Shown here in pieces: positions 34,917-48,192 of a stretch of 64,000 nt of DNA. Numbering within the stretch: the first letter of the stretch is position 1; each line of letters opens with the position of its first letter. Both the position numbers and the translations under genes were made by a program. Under the pieces are notes generated by a model. It was given only the letters and a program-made list of their open reading frames with translations. It was not told where the DNA came from and searched no databases. The stretch is from Cokeromyces recurvatus. Taxonomy: Eukaryota > Mucoromycota > Mucoromycetes > Mucorales > Mucoraceae. Location of the stretch: contig NW_026251414.1 of NCBI RefSeq assembly GCF_025118155.1, positions 186,001-250,000 of the forward strand, read 5' to 3'.

Positions 34917-35876
34917 ATAATATTTTGAACGTTTTTAAAATAAAATAAAAGGTATTAATAAGAAATTTACATAAAAAAAAGGAAGAAACGCAAGTTCAGT
35001 AAATTATTTTTTATTGTAATAAAATAATTTGAAATGTGTGTAACAAAGCCAAAAATCCATGAATTTATACAAGTGCTACGTTTGTGCATGTGATACCAAA
35101 GGTCATTAAAGAAGTTAATAAATGCTTTTTTTATTATTATTATTATTACTCTATGTTTTCTCCCTCTCTCTATCTCTCTCTCTCTCTCTCTCTACCCCTA
35201 TAAATAAGCTTTTAAATAAATTTTTAGGGATAAGGAAAGAGGAAGAAGCTATATTATTAAGGAATTACGTGTACTCAAACACTTTTTATTATTATTATTA
35301 CCTATATAAGAATAAATTATGTCTAGCTTGACAGATATTTTATTTCATTTTTTGGTTTGAATAAGAGAGAAAAAAGCAACACACATGTACACATAAAGTA
35401 CAAGACCCTTTCTTTTTTTTTTTTTTTAGAAGATTAAAAGAAAAAACAGAATAATGATTGCATTATAAGAAAGAAGCCAAGGGTATTATGCTCGTTGTAA
35501 GCTAATACCAAATAATAATGCAATGCAGTAATATTTAAGAATGATAACCTTTTAATTCTGCTTATTCATTGATAATAGAATAAATAAGGAAAATTATGCT
35601 TCTTTGAATAGCCTTTGTTCAAGGACAAAAAAAGGGGTGGATTTATGTAGCACATTTATTGGGAAATACGCCCATTGTTATAGATGTTCATAATAACTAT
35701 AAGGATTCCTTTATAATACTAATTTCCAAGACCCTATATAGAAAGAAAGAAAGAAAGAAAGATGTATCAATAATAATGTAATATAAAATGTTAGATATAT
35801 ATTTCTTTTATTATTATTATTATTTTATTTTATTTTATTCATTTATTTTTATTTATAGTGTATATTCTATTATATT
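34917..35876. promoter_or_regulatory. Divergent intergenic region, low complexity
   Basis: 960 bp between divergent starts. Contains a TATTAT array, a long CT microsatellite (about 35161-35194) and GAAA repeats (about 35742-35760). No gene seen. Confidence 0.5.
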
Positions 35877-37624
35877 ATGCAAACATTTAATAAAATCAAA
35901 AGATGGACAAGCCTCAGACTGAAAAATAAAAAAGTAAAGGCTGAGAGATTAGACTTGATTCATTTTTATGACTCTGACGTAGATGAGCATTGGTATGCTG
36001 AAGAGGATTTAAAGCAATGTCTTCCACAAGACTTTTTTCACAAAACAAATCACGATTTAATGCAGAAAGCCTTTTGGGGTGTTTATGCAGGAAATTATTG
36101 TCGTAGAGAAAATACTTCTTTTGGAGTCCCTAGTATTGAATTTCCCTCTACAGAACTGCCATTTGTGTATGAATTTGCTGCTAGATGTGGTGTTAAAGAA
36201 CCTATTATTAAGTAAACATATATATATATATATATACTAAGAATCATCTTTTTATACTCTTTCCATTACTATTAGTATTTATCCAGATTATTCCTATCAA
36301 GGCTCAAAAGTAAAAGCTGGACATCATGGCTATGTAAAATGGCAGTTTAGGACAAACAATGATTTTTTAAATGATTATAACTTTGCTTACAGCAATATTG
36401 GAAGAGATGAAGAGCAAATGCATTTAAATAGTGTTCTTATAGGAATGTTTAATGATAGAGAGTCTTTTATGGCCTTCTTTTTAGGGTGGTTTCTAACAGA
36501 AGGTGTTATTTGTTGGGATCATGTTGATATAGATGAAAAAAGAATGAATATTCTTGTTTATCATGGTGCTGAACTTGCTTCACCTAGAGATCAACACTTA
36601 CTATGCTTGTTTGCAAATAAAATGAGGAATGACCTCGGTATTCCTGTAGATCTCTATAGGGACCAGTTTAGTAAATCAAAGCAGATTGTACTAAGGCTTT
36701 TAAATTGTCAAGAAATGAATATGTTCGTGCTTGAAGCTATTGAGCTATTCAAGGCTCGAAGCATACCACTGAATGGTAAACTCTTATGGTGGGAAAAGTT
36801 ATTAATGTATAACCACAAAGGCTACATTTTTGATGGAACAGCACCTCCTTTAAGACTTACATTTTTAGACTATTTGGGTCCAAAAACAGTGCTACTTGCA
36901 GATCATTTTACTTTTTTAATAGGACAGTAAGTTTACTTTTGAATTCTAGATCATATTATTTTTCCATTTATACATTTATTTGTTGTTGTTTTTTTTAGAG
37001 ATTTTTACCCATTGAATTTGTATCAATTAAACAAATTACTTGAATTCTGTGGCTACTCTAAAGTAAAATCAACTTATGATTTCAATGTTCGAGAATTTTC
37101 TCAATGGGTACTTACTCTTTACGAAGAAAAAAAATTGACAAAACAACAAAGGGTTCTTTTGAAATACATCGATTGTTGTCGAACAAGATTATTTAAAGAA
37201 TTACGTGTAGCAAACTATCAATACCTGGTATGATTGTTTTTTTTTCTTTTTTTTCTTTCTTTTGTATCCTCATTTAACTTAAAATGCTAACTGTTGCTGC
37301 TTAGCCTCCAAGACCAGAAACAATTGCTTGTGATAATGCTGATGAACGTGAAATAATTTATTACAATAATTCTGTAAGTATTTGACTACCACTATTTTTT
37401 TTTTTTCTTTTTTGAGTATATAATAGTTAATATTTTCTTAGCTACACGTAGATTATTACCAATGCAGAAGATGTAATATAAGATATGATTCCGAAGATTT
37501 AATATGGTCCCATTTTATTAATGATCATAATTATAAGGTATATATACATATATATATGTATATATATAAGGCACTAATTATTATTCTACTTATTTTGTAG
37601 AAGTATATAGAAATTGATGACTAA
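35877..37624 (+). CDS. Spliced LAGLIDADG-like protein with C-terminal C2H2 finger
   Basis: Six exons (35877-36211, 36276-36926, 36999-37227, 37305-37373, 37442-37537, 37601-37624), 467 residues, all phases consistent. The central part reads FMAFFLGWFLTEGVICWDH, then RMNILVYHGAE, DQHLLCLFANKMRNDLGIPV and QIVLRLLNCQEMNMFVLEAI. That is the pattern of a LAGLIDADG homing-endonuclease half: an FLxGFxxxEG helix, a strand, a solvent helix ending in LGI, and a strand-helix end. The C-terminus carries a C2H2 finger, YQCRRCNIRYDSEDLIWSHF..H. It could be a domesticated homing endonuclease. Family recognition is by pattern only, and catalysis is uncertain because the acidic residue sits as LTEG. Confidence 0.6.
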
Positions 37625-38411
37625 ATAAATGTATGTTAGAATTATAGGATAAAAATAAACTATTTAAACTATCGAAACGACTTTTTTTTTCTTTCTTTAA
37701 CCTCTCTGTTCTAAATAAAATATGCGGTTAAATGTTAGAAAGACATAGCACTTAAAAAAAAAAAAAAAAAAAGAGAGAGAGAGCTAAACTTGTCTTGTTT
37801 CTTCCGTTTTCAGAATTGAGTTTTGTAGATTTTTATTTAATGTTTTACTATAACACATTATCAAAACTTTGTTTCCTCATCTTTGTGTCTCTTTGATATT
37901 AAGAATAAGCTAATAATTGTATATTTTATTATTGTATAATATCAAACCCCAATAAAAGAAACGAAATATGAATTAATTAAATACAAAAAATAGGTAGATT
38001 TTAGTTCTACTTCCCTATAAAAAATTTACAGTCGTTTATTCTCTCTCTCTTTTTATTATTATTATTATTGTTACTCCATCAACGTCTTCTTCTTGTTGTT
38101 GTATGTTTTATTACTTGATTGAATCGAAGCAGCTGCACTACATTTGAATACGGTTTACATGCATGAATTTATAATTCGTTGCTTCTGACCTTATAGTAAT
38201 AATATTTACGTAAGACTTGTATGTGTTATATAAATAAATATAATATACAATTATAGTTTTTTATTGAATAGTAGAATAAAAAGATAAATACTTCAGACAC
38301 GGGTACTACAAATATCTTTATTTTAGTACGACATACAAAAAAAGGAGAAAAACAAAACTGACAAAACAGGCTTGCTTCCAACAATACGAAGAATATGCAT
38401 CCCAAAAAATG
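37625..38411. other. Intergenic region
   Basis: AT-rich 3' flank of the LAGLIDADG-like gene up to the tRNA; no gene recognised. Confidence 0.5.
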
Positions 38412-38484
38412 GGCCGACACCGGGATTTGAACCCGGGACCTCGTGAATCCGAATCACGAAAGTTAACCACTACTCCATGACGGC
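38412..38484 (-). tRNA. tRNA, anticodon CGG by my reading (Pro)
   Basis: 73-nt cloverleaf on the minus strand. Acceptor GCCGTCA / TGTCGGC with one T-T mismatch, D-arm GAGT..ACTT, anticodon stem CGTGA / TCACG with loop TTCGGAT, variable loop AGGTC, T-arm CCGGG-TTCAAAT-CCCGG, discriminator C. Loop positions 34-36 read CGG, which would be tRNA-Pro; the T-arm and discriminator also fit proline. A37 instead of the usual G37 is unusual, so identity is less certain than the tRNA call. No intron. Confidence 0.85.
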
Positions 38485-38677
38485 TTGCGTAAATTTCCGA
38501 AAAATGTGACCTCTATGACCACCTGAACAGAATATTAAAACTCCGACACTAATTATTATCATCTTCATCATCCGTCATTGTGCTGTTTCTTACTCTATAA
38601 CGGTAGCTGTCTACAATTCTAAATTATTTTTTTTGATGCCATTATAGTGTTGGTAAGATTAGTTTTATGTTTGCAGT

Positions 38678-38845
38678 TGTTTTTACCACCAAGTTAATAG
38701 AAATAAATCATTATTTATTACATAATGAAGAGGTTATTCACATAGAACTAGTGTATTGCACTTCACAGCAAAATATTCATTCTACATCCAGTTTTAATAA
38801 TAGTCATTATCAATAATAATTGTATTCATCGTATTATGTAATAAT
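38678..38845 (-). repeat. Inverted end fragment of LTR family 1
   Basis: Reverse-complement match to the last ~160 bp of the LTR at 59682-60396 (shared AAGTTAATAGAAATAAA and ACTTCACAGCA.AATATTCAT). Partial copy. Confidence 0.65.
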
Positions 38846-39053
38846 TGTTGTATTTGTACATGACATCATAAAGATATAATAAAATATAAATGTGAATATT
38901 CATTACACAATAATATTGTATAAAAAATATATCATTATGTCAAACATAAATTATGTAACTATTAAATGTAAAACCTCCAAATGAAACCCTTATTGAATTA
39001 GCAATATGTGAAATATAATACCAGATCATGATTTGTATCATGACTGTTGATAA
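38846..39053 (+). repeat. Partial LTR family 2
   Basis: Begins TGTTGTATTTGTACA as at 55073 and shares CCTCCAAATGAAACCCTTAT. The 3' half is missing where family 1 begins. Confidence 0.65.
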
Positions 39054-39762
39054 TGTTTTGAGTTCAAAGATAAGGAAAGAGAAAAAAAAAGAAAAGACAA
39101 GTCTGTGAAAACTTCGTATAGTTTTATTGAAGAAAAATAATACAGAAATTGTACCAGAAGAAAATAATATGAAAAAATGACGAGGGCTATTTTTATGTTT
39201 TACGAGGTAAGTGATATTAATAGGAGTGTAATTTAGATAAGTAGAAACTGCTATAATAAAGCCTTTATGCACAAATATTGTCTCCGAATAATTCTGCATG
39301 CAGTATGCATATTTATGCCTGAGCTGTTGCTGATATTAAAAATATACACGATTATTGTCTTTGGGATAAGCAACGCGTTAGTATTAATTCACAGTAAATA
39401 TTCCCTCTATAACAATACCATTACTATAAGCTACTATTATTACCATCCTCTAAGACGTTATTACATAACAATATTCAACATTATGGATAGATATATAATA
39501 TGTATTACTAGCATAAATAATTATGTAATTCAATAGAATAGTCATAAACATATTGAATTCTTATTATTACATAATTCAATGTATATAATTATTTTTAATG
39601 CTCGAATACTCTAACAATGACTATTATCAAAACAGAGTGTAGAATAAATATTATGCTGTGAAGTAGAATACACTAGTTTTATTTGAATAAACTCTTTATT
39701 ATTTAAATAAATGATAGTTTATTCCTATTAATTTAATTGTAAATACGACTACAATAGTAACA
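39054..39762 (+). mobile_element. Solo LTR, family 1
   Basis: About 709 bp from TGTTTTGAG to AGTAACA, collinear with the 715-bp LTR at 59682-60396 (shared GACAAGTCTGTGAAAACTTC, GCCTGAGCTGT, ATAATTATGTAATT, TATTATGCTGTGAAG). No internal coding region is attached and no clear target duplication was found. Confidence 0.75.
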
Positions 39763-41499
39763 ATTAGCATCAAAATGATGACGAGGAGATTCCTATATTA
39801 AAATAGTTATGTTATAAACATTTACATTTGTGGATTGTTTTTAGTAAAATTACTTGAGGTCAAAATTTGATTCAAAAAAGTTTTATATAGCAACCGATTA
39901 GAATATTTATAATATTAAAAGAATGTGAGATGATTTATGTTATGATATTTTATAATCTATAAGGTAGATGTAATTTTATTCAATATATGAAGGAGAAAGA
40001 TAAAATATGATAACCTCACCGACAAATTTATTTCACACTTTTATAAAATATAATTATTTAAAATGATGAATACATTTCATCTTTAAATACTCTATAAGTT
40101 TGAGTCGTTTTACCTGTAGAATGCTTTTTAAGAAACAAATATATAAAGATATCTTTTTTATGCAATAGAGATCAAGTAATTCCATACAAGATTAAAAGAT
40201 AAAAAAAATTAGATGCTTTATTCTTTTCTTAACTAATAATATATAAATTGCCCTTACTTTTTTACAATCATAGAGCATAAACTTATGATACTAAAATGTA
40301 GAACATCAATATTCTATAATTTTATTATTATGTTGTTTTGTAGGCTCATAGCAAGTTATATATATTTTCTAACTTTATTTTAGTCAATTTAGAGTTATTA
40401 TTTTTTTTACTTGGTATAGTTTAAATGGCAGGTTAGATTGTGTTGTATATGTTTTAATAAGGAATGGAATATAATAGAGGAATATTTAAATAAGCTATTT
40501 GCCCATTTGATATGCTTGAGTTATTTCGCCTTAAGTTTTTGTTAATTTTCTGATTTGTCTAATATCAAGTAGCTGAAATAACTATAAGTATACTAAGATT
40601 GCATTTTGAATAATAATTGTTATATATAATAAAATTCTCATCTATACTATCTTTAATGATATATCTTGTAAGTTTTTGATTTCTTGAATTTAATTTAGAT
40701 ATATAAAATAAATTGCTTTATCCCATCCATCATTATTAATCCTTTAATAAATTCGTGATTTGGTTTTCTCCAATATAAAAATAAATTCATTAGATACGAA
40801 GGCTTTAATTTTTTTTTTTTTTTTTTTTTTTTGCTAAATCCATTTTGGTAAATATCTATAATTAAAACAAAGAAATAAATGCGACATAAAACGAAGATAA
40901 ACGCCATATTTTTCTAGTAATCTATTTAACTCCTTTCTTCAATATTCGTGTATGTAAAAGCCTACAAAATAATATAAAGCACTTTTTTTTTCTTCTTATC
41001 ATATAAAATATAGCCATTGTTTACCTTATCTATTTAACTAATAAGTCAAGCATATTTCATAATGAGGTTTTTTTTTTATTCTAGCTGTATAATGTAGTCT
41101 TATCATATTTGATATAAAAATAAAAAAAAAAAGAATCAAAATAAAATATTTATTTAAAGTAGTAAAAATGAGATGCATATAAAAATATTTTCTTTTTTTG
41201 GCTCCTACACCATATGAACATCTCATAGTGTTATTAGGAGATCTTTCTTATGAAAAATAAAGATGGAAATAGATGAGGGGAGAGAATTTGAGGCAGAGAG
41301 AGAAGGAAAAAAAAGGGGGGAGGGAAAGAGTAAAGAAAGCATAATTTTTGATCTATAATATATTCCGTTATGTACGCCTTGTCATTAATGTATATCTAAA
41401 AAAAGAGTATTATATATTCTTTTTCTTTAAATAAGTTATGTAAATAGAAGGTAAGTTATATATTGAGAGATTTTTTTTCATAATTTGTATAGCTTTAAT

Positions 41500-41538
<39 letters not shown>

Positions 41539-42375
41539 CTTTATAAATATATCCTTTATTCAAGTTTTGATAGATAGAACAAAATTTATTTGATAGAATA
41601 CAGAAACAGATAAATTATAATAAATAAATTAGCATGTATAAGTAAATGTGGCAAAATATTACAACTTTTATTCAAAAAACAAAAGAAAGTAAACGCCTCC
41701 TTGTCAAATATCCAACACAAAGAATATTACATGCGTGTTTCCTATTAATAGCTATAACTTGCAGTTTAAAATAGATATAGTTTTTCTATCTTTGTTCTTA
41801 TAGACACAAAATATATATGCATATATAAATATATTATGATTTGTATACTCGTATTTATATACAAATAGGTATAATAAATTGAAAAAAATAGTTATTAATT
41901 TAGTGTATTCATTCTAATATCTATTATATGCATTTTATCTTTTAATTCGTTGTGTTTTTAATGTAAGATTAAAGTAATAATAGACAGTATTTATCTAAAG
42001 TGCCTTTCAATACAATAGTAAAAAAAAAATTCAATGTACAGTGATAATTTATTAACTTTTGAAGTTATTAAATAATTTTTTATACTTTATTTAAAGACTG
42101 ATAGAAAGGAGGAGATGGGTGTGAGAAGAGAAAGTCTATATATGAGTGTTAAATTAAGTTCTATTTCTCCTTGTAGAAGTCCCCTATATAGCATTCCCCT
42201 ATATACAATTTTATCGTTGTTCTATTGCCCCTAAGTTTTTAAAAACCAACCAAGTAATGAAAAAAATCAAAAAAAAAAATCTTCTTTAATCATTTTTATC
42301 TCTTTCCCTTTTGATTATCTATCCTAATATTATTCATTCTTCCTTTTACTTTATTTTCTTTACACTCTTTTTTTT

Positions 42376-42449
<74 letters not shown>

Positions 42450-42600
42450 CTTTTTTTTTCTTTTTTTTTCTTAAAATTATTATTATTGTTTTCTTGTTTA
42501 ATAACTGTATAAAATAATAATACTATAGACTATATTTTTATTTAAAGGTAAAGTTATTACTTTTTCTTTTTGACGAAAAACTAAATATTTTCAATACAGG
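39763..42600. other. Large AT-rich intergenic region
   Basis: No gene recognised in about 2.8 kb. T runs at 40809-40832 and 41501-41537. The last part is the leader of the CAF120-like gene, with a (T)7-9C array at about 42369-42471 and a probable 5'-UTR intron (GTAAAG donor near 42548, ATACAG acceptor at about 42599). Confidence 0.55.
42369..42471 (+). repeat. Period 8-10 pyrimidine array (T-run plus C)
   Basis: Roughly ten units of TTTTTTTC to TTTTTTTTTC directly upstream of the CAF120-like gene. A pyrimidine-rich tract of this kind often lies in fungal promoters. Confidence 0.8.
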
Positions 42601-45600
42601 ATGCCTAGACAAAACCCATTCACTCGTCGTATATCGTCAACCGAGAATATGAATAAAATTGAAAACAACTTCCTATCAGTACCTCAACTTTCAACACAGC
42701 ATCCAGCCAAACTTTCGCAAGGATCTTTATCTGATTCGGCCTTAAAAGTGCCTATTCGGCCATTAACGTATAAAAATGTACAGTCTCGTACAATCAGCGT
42801 ACGACCATCTCGTTTCATTAAAGCTTCAGCGCCTACCTTTTCCACTTCTTCACCAATGATTTTAAATGAATCCAATAATAATGTCTCAATTCATTCAACC
42901 GAGATGACTTCTTTTATTCGACTATTTGATACATATACTCAAAAAATGTATATGGAAGGCTATTTAATGAAACATAATAATTCAATAAACTTACTAAACG
43001 ATCATAGCGAAGACAGTGATAAAAAGTCTCGTACAAAAATGTATGTCGAATTATCGGGATCTACTTTGACTTTATGGGATACTGAAATACCTGGATCCAA
43101 CGTTATGCCAAATTATTTTCAGATAGTAGACACCATAACTGTACATCATCCTGATTTAATGACGGGTAGTATAAAAAGAAGAAAATATATTTTCATAATT
43201 CAAAACAAAAAAAATACCTTGATATTTGAAGCCTCAGATGAACTATCTATGACGCGTTGGATAAGCGCCATTAGACTTTCTTGTTTTGAAAAACAAAAGC
43301 TTCATCAACTCTTCACTTTTCGGCTTTTATCAGGTAGTAATGCTGTCACTATGAATAAGCCATTCGAGAGTGTATTATCTCCTAGTGCATCAACATTGTC
43401 TATCTTGGATGGGACATTGACTAAAAACACTTTCCTTCAGGTGAGAATCCCAGGAACATCAATATGGCAAAAGTATTGGGTTGTTATTGTAGATAAAAGA
43501 AAAGATGAAAGTCGCAGTAAGCGGTTTGGGAAAAAGTCAAATACAGTGATAGAGGAACAAATTTTACTCTATGAAACAAAGAAATCAAAGTGGCCATCAT
43601 GGACTCTCTCTTGTATAAAGCAGGCATACGCTATTTATCCTGAATCCCCTCAATTAATCGAAAGAGGGTCCATGATTCGTTTAGAGTGTCAAATAAAGCC
43701 TGGGAAGCAAAATGACATTCAGTTAGGTAGAAAAGCGTCAATATCTTCAAAGATTCTATCTGATCATCATGATGAAAACTTTTGTTGGTTTATGGCTGAT
43801 AGAAGTCAGTTAACAATTCAATGGCTTTTAGCAGTATATGATACTTTCAAGCTATACGGAGGTCCTGAAGGTTTATTTAATGACCCCTTGAATGAACGAG
43901 CCCTAAATTTTGGTGAACCAGTACAAGACATCAACAAGGTTGTTTATCCAAAACTTTTTTTGGAGACAGATGATGTGTTGCAGGTTATGAATACTTCTCA
44001 TATCTCGCGGCAAGAGATTGAAGACGTTTTGTATAGCCTCATTTCTAAAAGACAAACTGACCCAATAGTTGCTACAAGGAGGCCTACAGGAATACGAGCA
44101 AATAGTTTACCTTTGATCACTGTAATAACTACTGGTGCCCTTGAAGATGAACAACAAGAAAAGAAGTCAGAAATATTAAATACTGATAATAAATCTCTGG
44201 ACGTTGAAGATCAATATTCAACACAATTTAAATTTTCTCAACGAGTAGCTGATTCAAGTGATGAAAGCGACAATGACGAAGAAGATGAAGAAGATGATGA
44301 AATAGATAGTGATGATGAACCTATTGGCAAAAAATCAGTAGTAAATGAGATAACAACAACACCCGAAGCTATATCTACAAAGAAGAAAATATTTACAGAA
44401 AGTTTTATTCCTGATTTCGATTTTGGTAATGGATTTGATGTACCTAAAGGTCTAACAGAGGTCACAGCTTCATCAGCTGTATGTCAAAAGAGCAAGAGAA
44501 AAGGATCACATCGTAGCAACTCGATTTCCACTCTTCTAGATTTAGATAATAAGTATACAAAAGATGATGACATATTCCTATCAAGCCTTTCATTACACAC
44601 ACGTAAGGTTTCAGTGCCAATAACTACTAAACTATCAAAAGAGCATTTACAGCAAAGACGTTCATCGTTATCATTAGATAATCGTAATTTTGCTGAAACC
44701 CGTTCTACATTATCATCACCATCACCATCACCATCACCATCACCACCACCTGCATCTGCATCTGCTGCTGCTGCCGCTTCTACATTATTTGGTGACTTTA
44801 ATTTAGATATGGACTTCAAAAAAATCTTAGACGAGCCTTCAGATCATCGAAAATATTCACATTTAACAACTAGCGTAAAATTATCTTCTATGGAATCAAG
44901 TCGTTCAACATTATCAAGCAATCATCGATGGGATAATGATTGGAGCGAACAGGATTATTTTGAAGAGGAAGAACAAGAAGAGAAAAGTCAATACGATGAT
45001 GATTATCAAACATATAATTCTGATTTTGATGGACCTCTAATTCCCTCTTTAGGTGATCATTTTGCGCCTCAGAATAGCTTATTAGATAATTATTTGGGGG
45101 AACAATTAAGTGCTAAGGAACAAATAGAATATTGTAAGGCTACTGGGCAACCACTAATTCAAGTTTCTACTAAAAAACACAGTACTCCTCAAGGAGGCTT
45201 AGTAGGTATGATTTCACAACGAGAAAAGGATCGAAAGAATGGCAATGGTGCTCGAGTTACCGAAAGAGTTAATCAACATCATGCACAGTTAGGCCAAGAT
45301 CGTCTTGAAAGAGAAAGGGAAAGAAAGTTATTTGAACAAAGACAACAACAATTTTTAAAGCATCAAGTAAGCTAAAGTTTATTTTTTGAATAGTTATAAT
45401 TCTTGTTTTTCTTATCTTATTTATTTACTATTTAATATTACTAGATAATTATGTATAACAATGGTTATGGTATTACTCCTATACCAGCATTGTATCCTCA
45501 TCCCTTTATGGGGCCTATACCACCAATGACTTCGATGGGTCTAATACCTCCTTTAAATCAAATGAATATGACCTTATTACAGCAACAGCAACAGCAGCAG

Positions 45601-45942
45601 ATGCAGTATAACCTATCTTCACCATTATTATCCTTGCCACCGCAGCAGTTCCATTCTTCTCCTATAAATAGTCCATCCTCCAGTCCTAACAACTCTAATT
45701 ATGAAGGCTATATTAGACCTATACATAGTCCTCATCCTTATCATTCTCCAATGGGATATTATTATCCACAAGGGCGACAGAGTCCTAGCTTGTCAGCACC
45801 CATTGTATCTCATCGTCGATTTTCTCGCACGCTTTTAGACGAATCTGAAGAAAGTGGAAGTAGTAGTAGAACTATATCACCTATATTTAGAAAAAGTCCA
45901 ATATCATCAACTTCTTCTGGAGTAAGTAGCGTTAGATCATAG
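42601..45942 (+). CDS. CAF120: PH-domain protein related to yeast Caf120/Skg3
   Basis: Two exons (42601-45366 and 45445-45942), 1087 residues. A PH domain at roughly residues 110-220 (MYMEGYLMKHNN..TKMYVELSGSTLTLWD..KYIFIIQNKK.TLIFEASDELSMTRWISAIR) is followed by a second PH-like region (FLQVRIPGTSIWQKYWVVIV.. FMADRSQLTIQWLLAVYDTF). This layout and GGPEGLFNDP resemble fungal Caf120/Skg3 proteins linked to the CCR4-NOT complex and bud sites. The C-terminal half is acidic and low-complexity (DDEIDSDDEP, SPSPSPSPPP); the last exon is Pro/Gln/Ser-rich with a poly-Gln run. Orthology is by architecture. Confidence 0.75.
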
Positions 45943-46035
45943 TTGGATTTTATTGTCATTATTACTATACATGAATAAACTATATATAAGATGAATAAAA
46001 GAAAAAATAAAGCCCTCTTTTGTTCTCTCTCTCTC

Positions 46036-46076
<41 letters not shown>

Positions 46077-46275
46077 TAATTTATTATTAAGAATATACAG
46101 TTTTATCCTTGACTATATTTATCTTCATATAAATCAAAGAATAAAAATAGGAAAAACTATTTTGACAGAAAGGGTGATAAAAAACAAATTTAAAAGATGT
46201 AATAATAATTAGGAACATTTGATATAAATGAGCTCGTTGTGTTAAATAGTTAATTTCAAAAATAATATATATTAA

Positions 46276-48192
46276 TTATTCGCTAAGAAGAAAAAAGCAA
46301 AGTAATTAGAACGTTTTTTTTTTAAAAAAAAAAAGAAAAGTAAAGAAAAAAAATACTTACGTAAAGATGAATAAATTATTGGTAGCTGCAACAGCAATTG
46401 TATTTTCTTTAGGATGCCATGATGCATGTAAAATCTTTTTATTATAATCCATGTAATCACTATCATCTCTCATTCTTCTACCCATTGCAGCACGATTACC
46501 CTGACTCATTGTAATTTTACTCTTAGCTGCTCCTAACTTCTTTGCTTTAAATGCGCTCTTGTCAGCTTGTAAAGTAATTTCATTTTCATCCTCTCGACTA
46601 TATATATGTATATCATTACTATAAGAGCCGGTCATCATACGACTATAATAATACAAGTCAGTCCAAGTTATTATAATAGGAAATACTTCTCATAATACCT
46701 TCCATCACCACTAAATGTACATTCAAATTTATCAAAAATACAATCATTTTCATATAAATCGCATAATTTTGATCTAAGATTATTATGTATGTTAATCGTA
46801 CGAAGAGGTTTCTTCTCCATATTAATATCCCAAATTTTTAAGGTAAGATAATCGCGAGATAAGATATATCGACCGTCTTTACTGAACTTTACATTAGAAA
46901 TAGACGAAATAATCTCTGAAAAAAAAGATCTATTTGCTGGATCTTCAGGCTCCTCAAATACTATAAATATGCGTATTAAAAATATGATTCTACTTGTATA
47001 TTCTCTTTATAGCTTACTCTTTGCATTCTGATCACATAAGGCGGATTCTCTCATATCAGCCAGTTTAATTGTTCCTTTACTACTGCTGTACATAAATAAA
47101 TTACATTGAATAGGATGAAACTCTGCAGATGTAATTACTTCAGTTAATTCTTCCATATTAGCAGGCTTAATATCCACAATATCTACAGATGTATATATAT
47201 ATATTGATTAACAAAGTTATTAAAAAAATACATAAAATCTCGCTTACTAAAACTTTGATCTGAAATGTCCAAATTCCATAAATTAATACGAAGATCATCA
47301 GCTGAAATATAAGTTTCACAATCAGAATTAATTGAAATTGAATTAATATGATATGCATGTGCTTTTCAAAAGAAAAGAAAAAAAAAAAGTTAGGGTCTTT
47401 ATACACATATACATATTTCATTCTCCGTAAAAACTTACCATTTGCATAAATGCGTCGTGGAATGGCAGCTACAATTGTATCTTGATGGCTAATCTTGGGC
47501 ATCATGATAGATGATTGAAGCGATGCACCAAAATTTCCAGGTGCAGCAATTGGCATATCATTATCTGTCATCATAGAACATTCACTTACTGTCTTCAAAC
47601 TTCTTTCAAATACTTTCCAAAGTTTGATTGTTTTATCTATTGTAGTTTGTTTGGTTAATTAGCTTTTTTTTTAATTGAAAAAAATATTTATGATTACCAT
47701 TTGTTGAAAGTAAAAAATGAGCCGAATTAGTTCTCTTACACCATTTAATTTGATTGATCTTCTCTTCAATTTCCAAACTTTTTAAATAATCAAATTCAGG
47801 CTCATGTGACTGAAATTCAGTATAAAAACGATATTCGCAAGATTTTTTCTAAATGTCAAAAAAAAAACAAAAAACAAAATAAAAAGTTAAATAACTTTTC
47901 ATTTTTTATGTATATGCTAAACATACGCTTTCATTTCTTTCAAACAAAACTACTCTTCCACCTTTATCACCTGTTGCCAAGTAGTCACCTGTATGATCGA
48001 ATTCCACAGCCGAGATAATATCAGCTAAATAAAGCAAAAAGTTCATATAGTAAATAAATAATAAATGCATGTACATCTGTTTATAATGAAGTAATACTTA
48101 CCTTCTGAAATGTCATCCGATTCACCTTTATCACCGAAACATTGAGCAAATTTCCATTTATTTTCGTTTTCTAGTGAAGCTGTTGCTTGCAT
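46276..48192 (-). CDS. CDC55: PP2A regulatory subunit B (B55/CDC55), WD40
   Basis: Minus-strand gene with many short exons. Starts [20 protein letters not shown] at 48192 (exon 1 ends 48102), then [118 protein letters not shown] and [19 protein letters not shown]. These are diagnostic of the B55 seven-bladed propeller. A last intron (GTAAGT..TTCTTAG, 46358-46283) gives ..FIFTE ending at 46276; without it the protein stops after FIFT. B55 directs PP2A to mitotic and morphogenesis substrates. Confidence 0.95.

Noticed and set aside
38678..39762. A 1.1-kb foldback DNA transposon, because both ends are inverted repeats
   Set aside because: The repeats are explained better by an inverted LTR fragment next to a direct LTR of the same family, with a family 2 piece between.
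42369..42471. Possible CRISPR-like array from regular spacing
   Set aside because: Units are simple T-runs with single C; no spacers. Fungal nuclear DNA does not carry CRISPR arrays.
42311..42517. 68-codon frame before the CAF120-like gene
   Set aside because: Consists of Phe-rich translation of the T-run/C repeat array.
44238..44819. Minus-strand frames within the CAF120-like gene
   Set aside because: Antisense shadows of acidic and Ser-Pro repeats in the coding strand.
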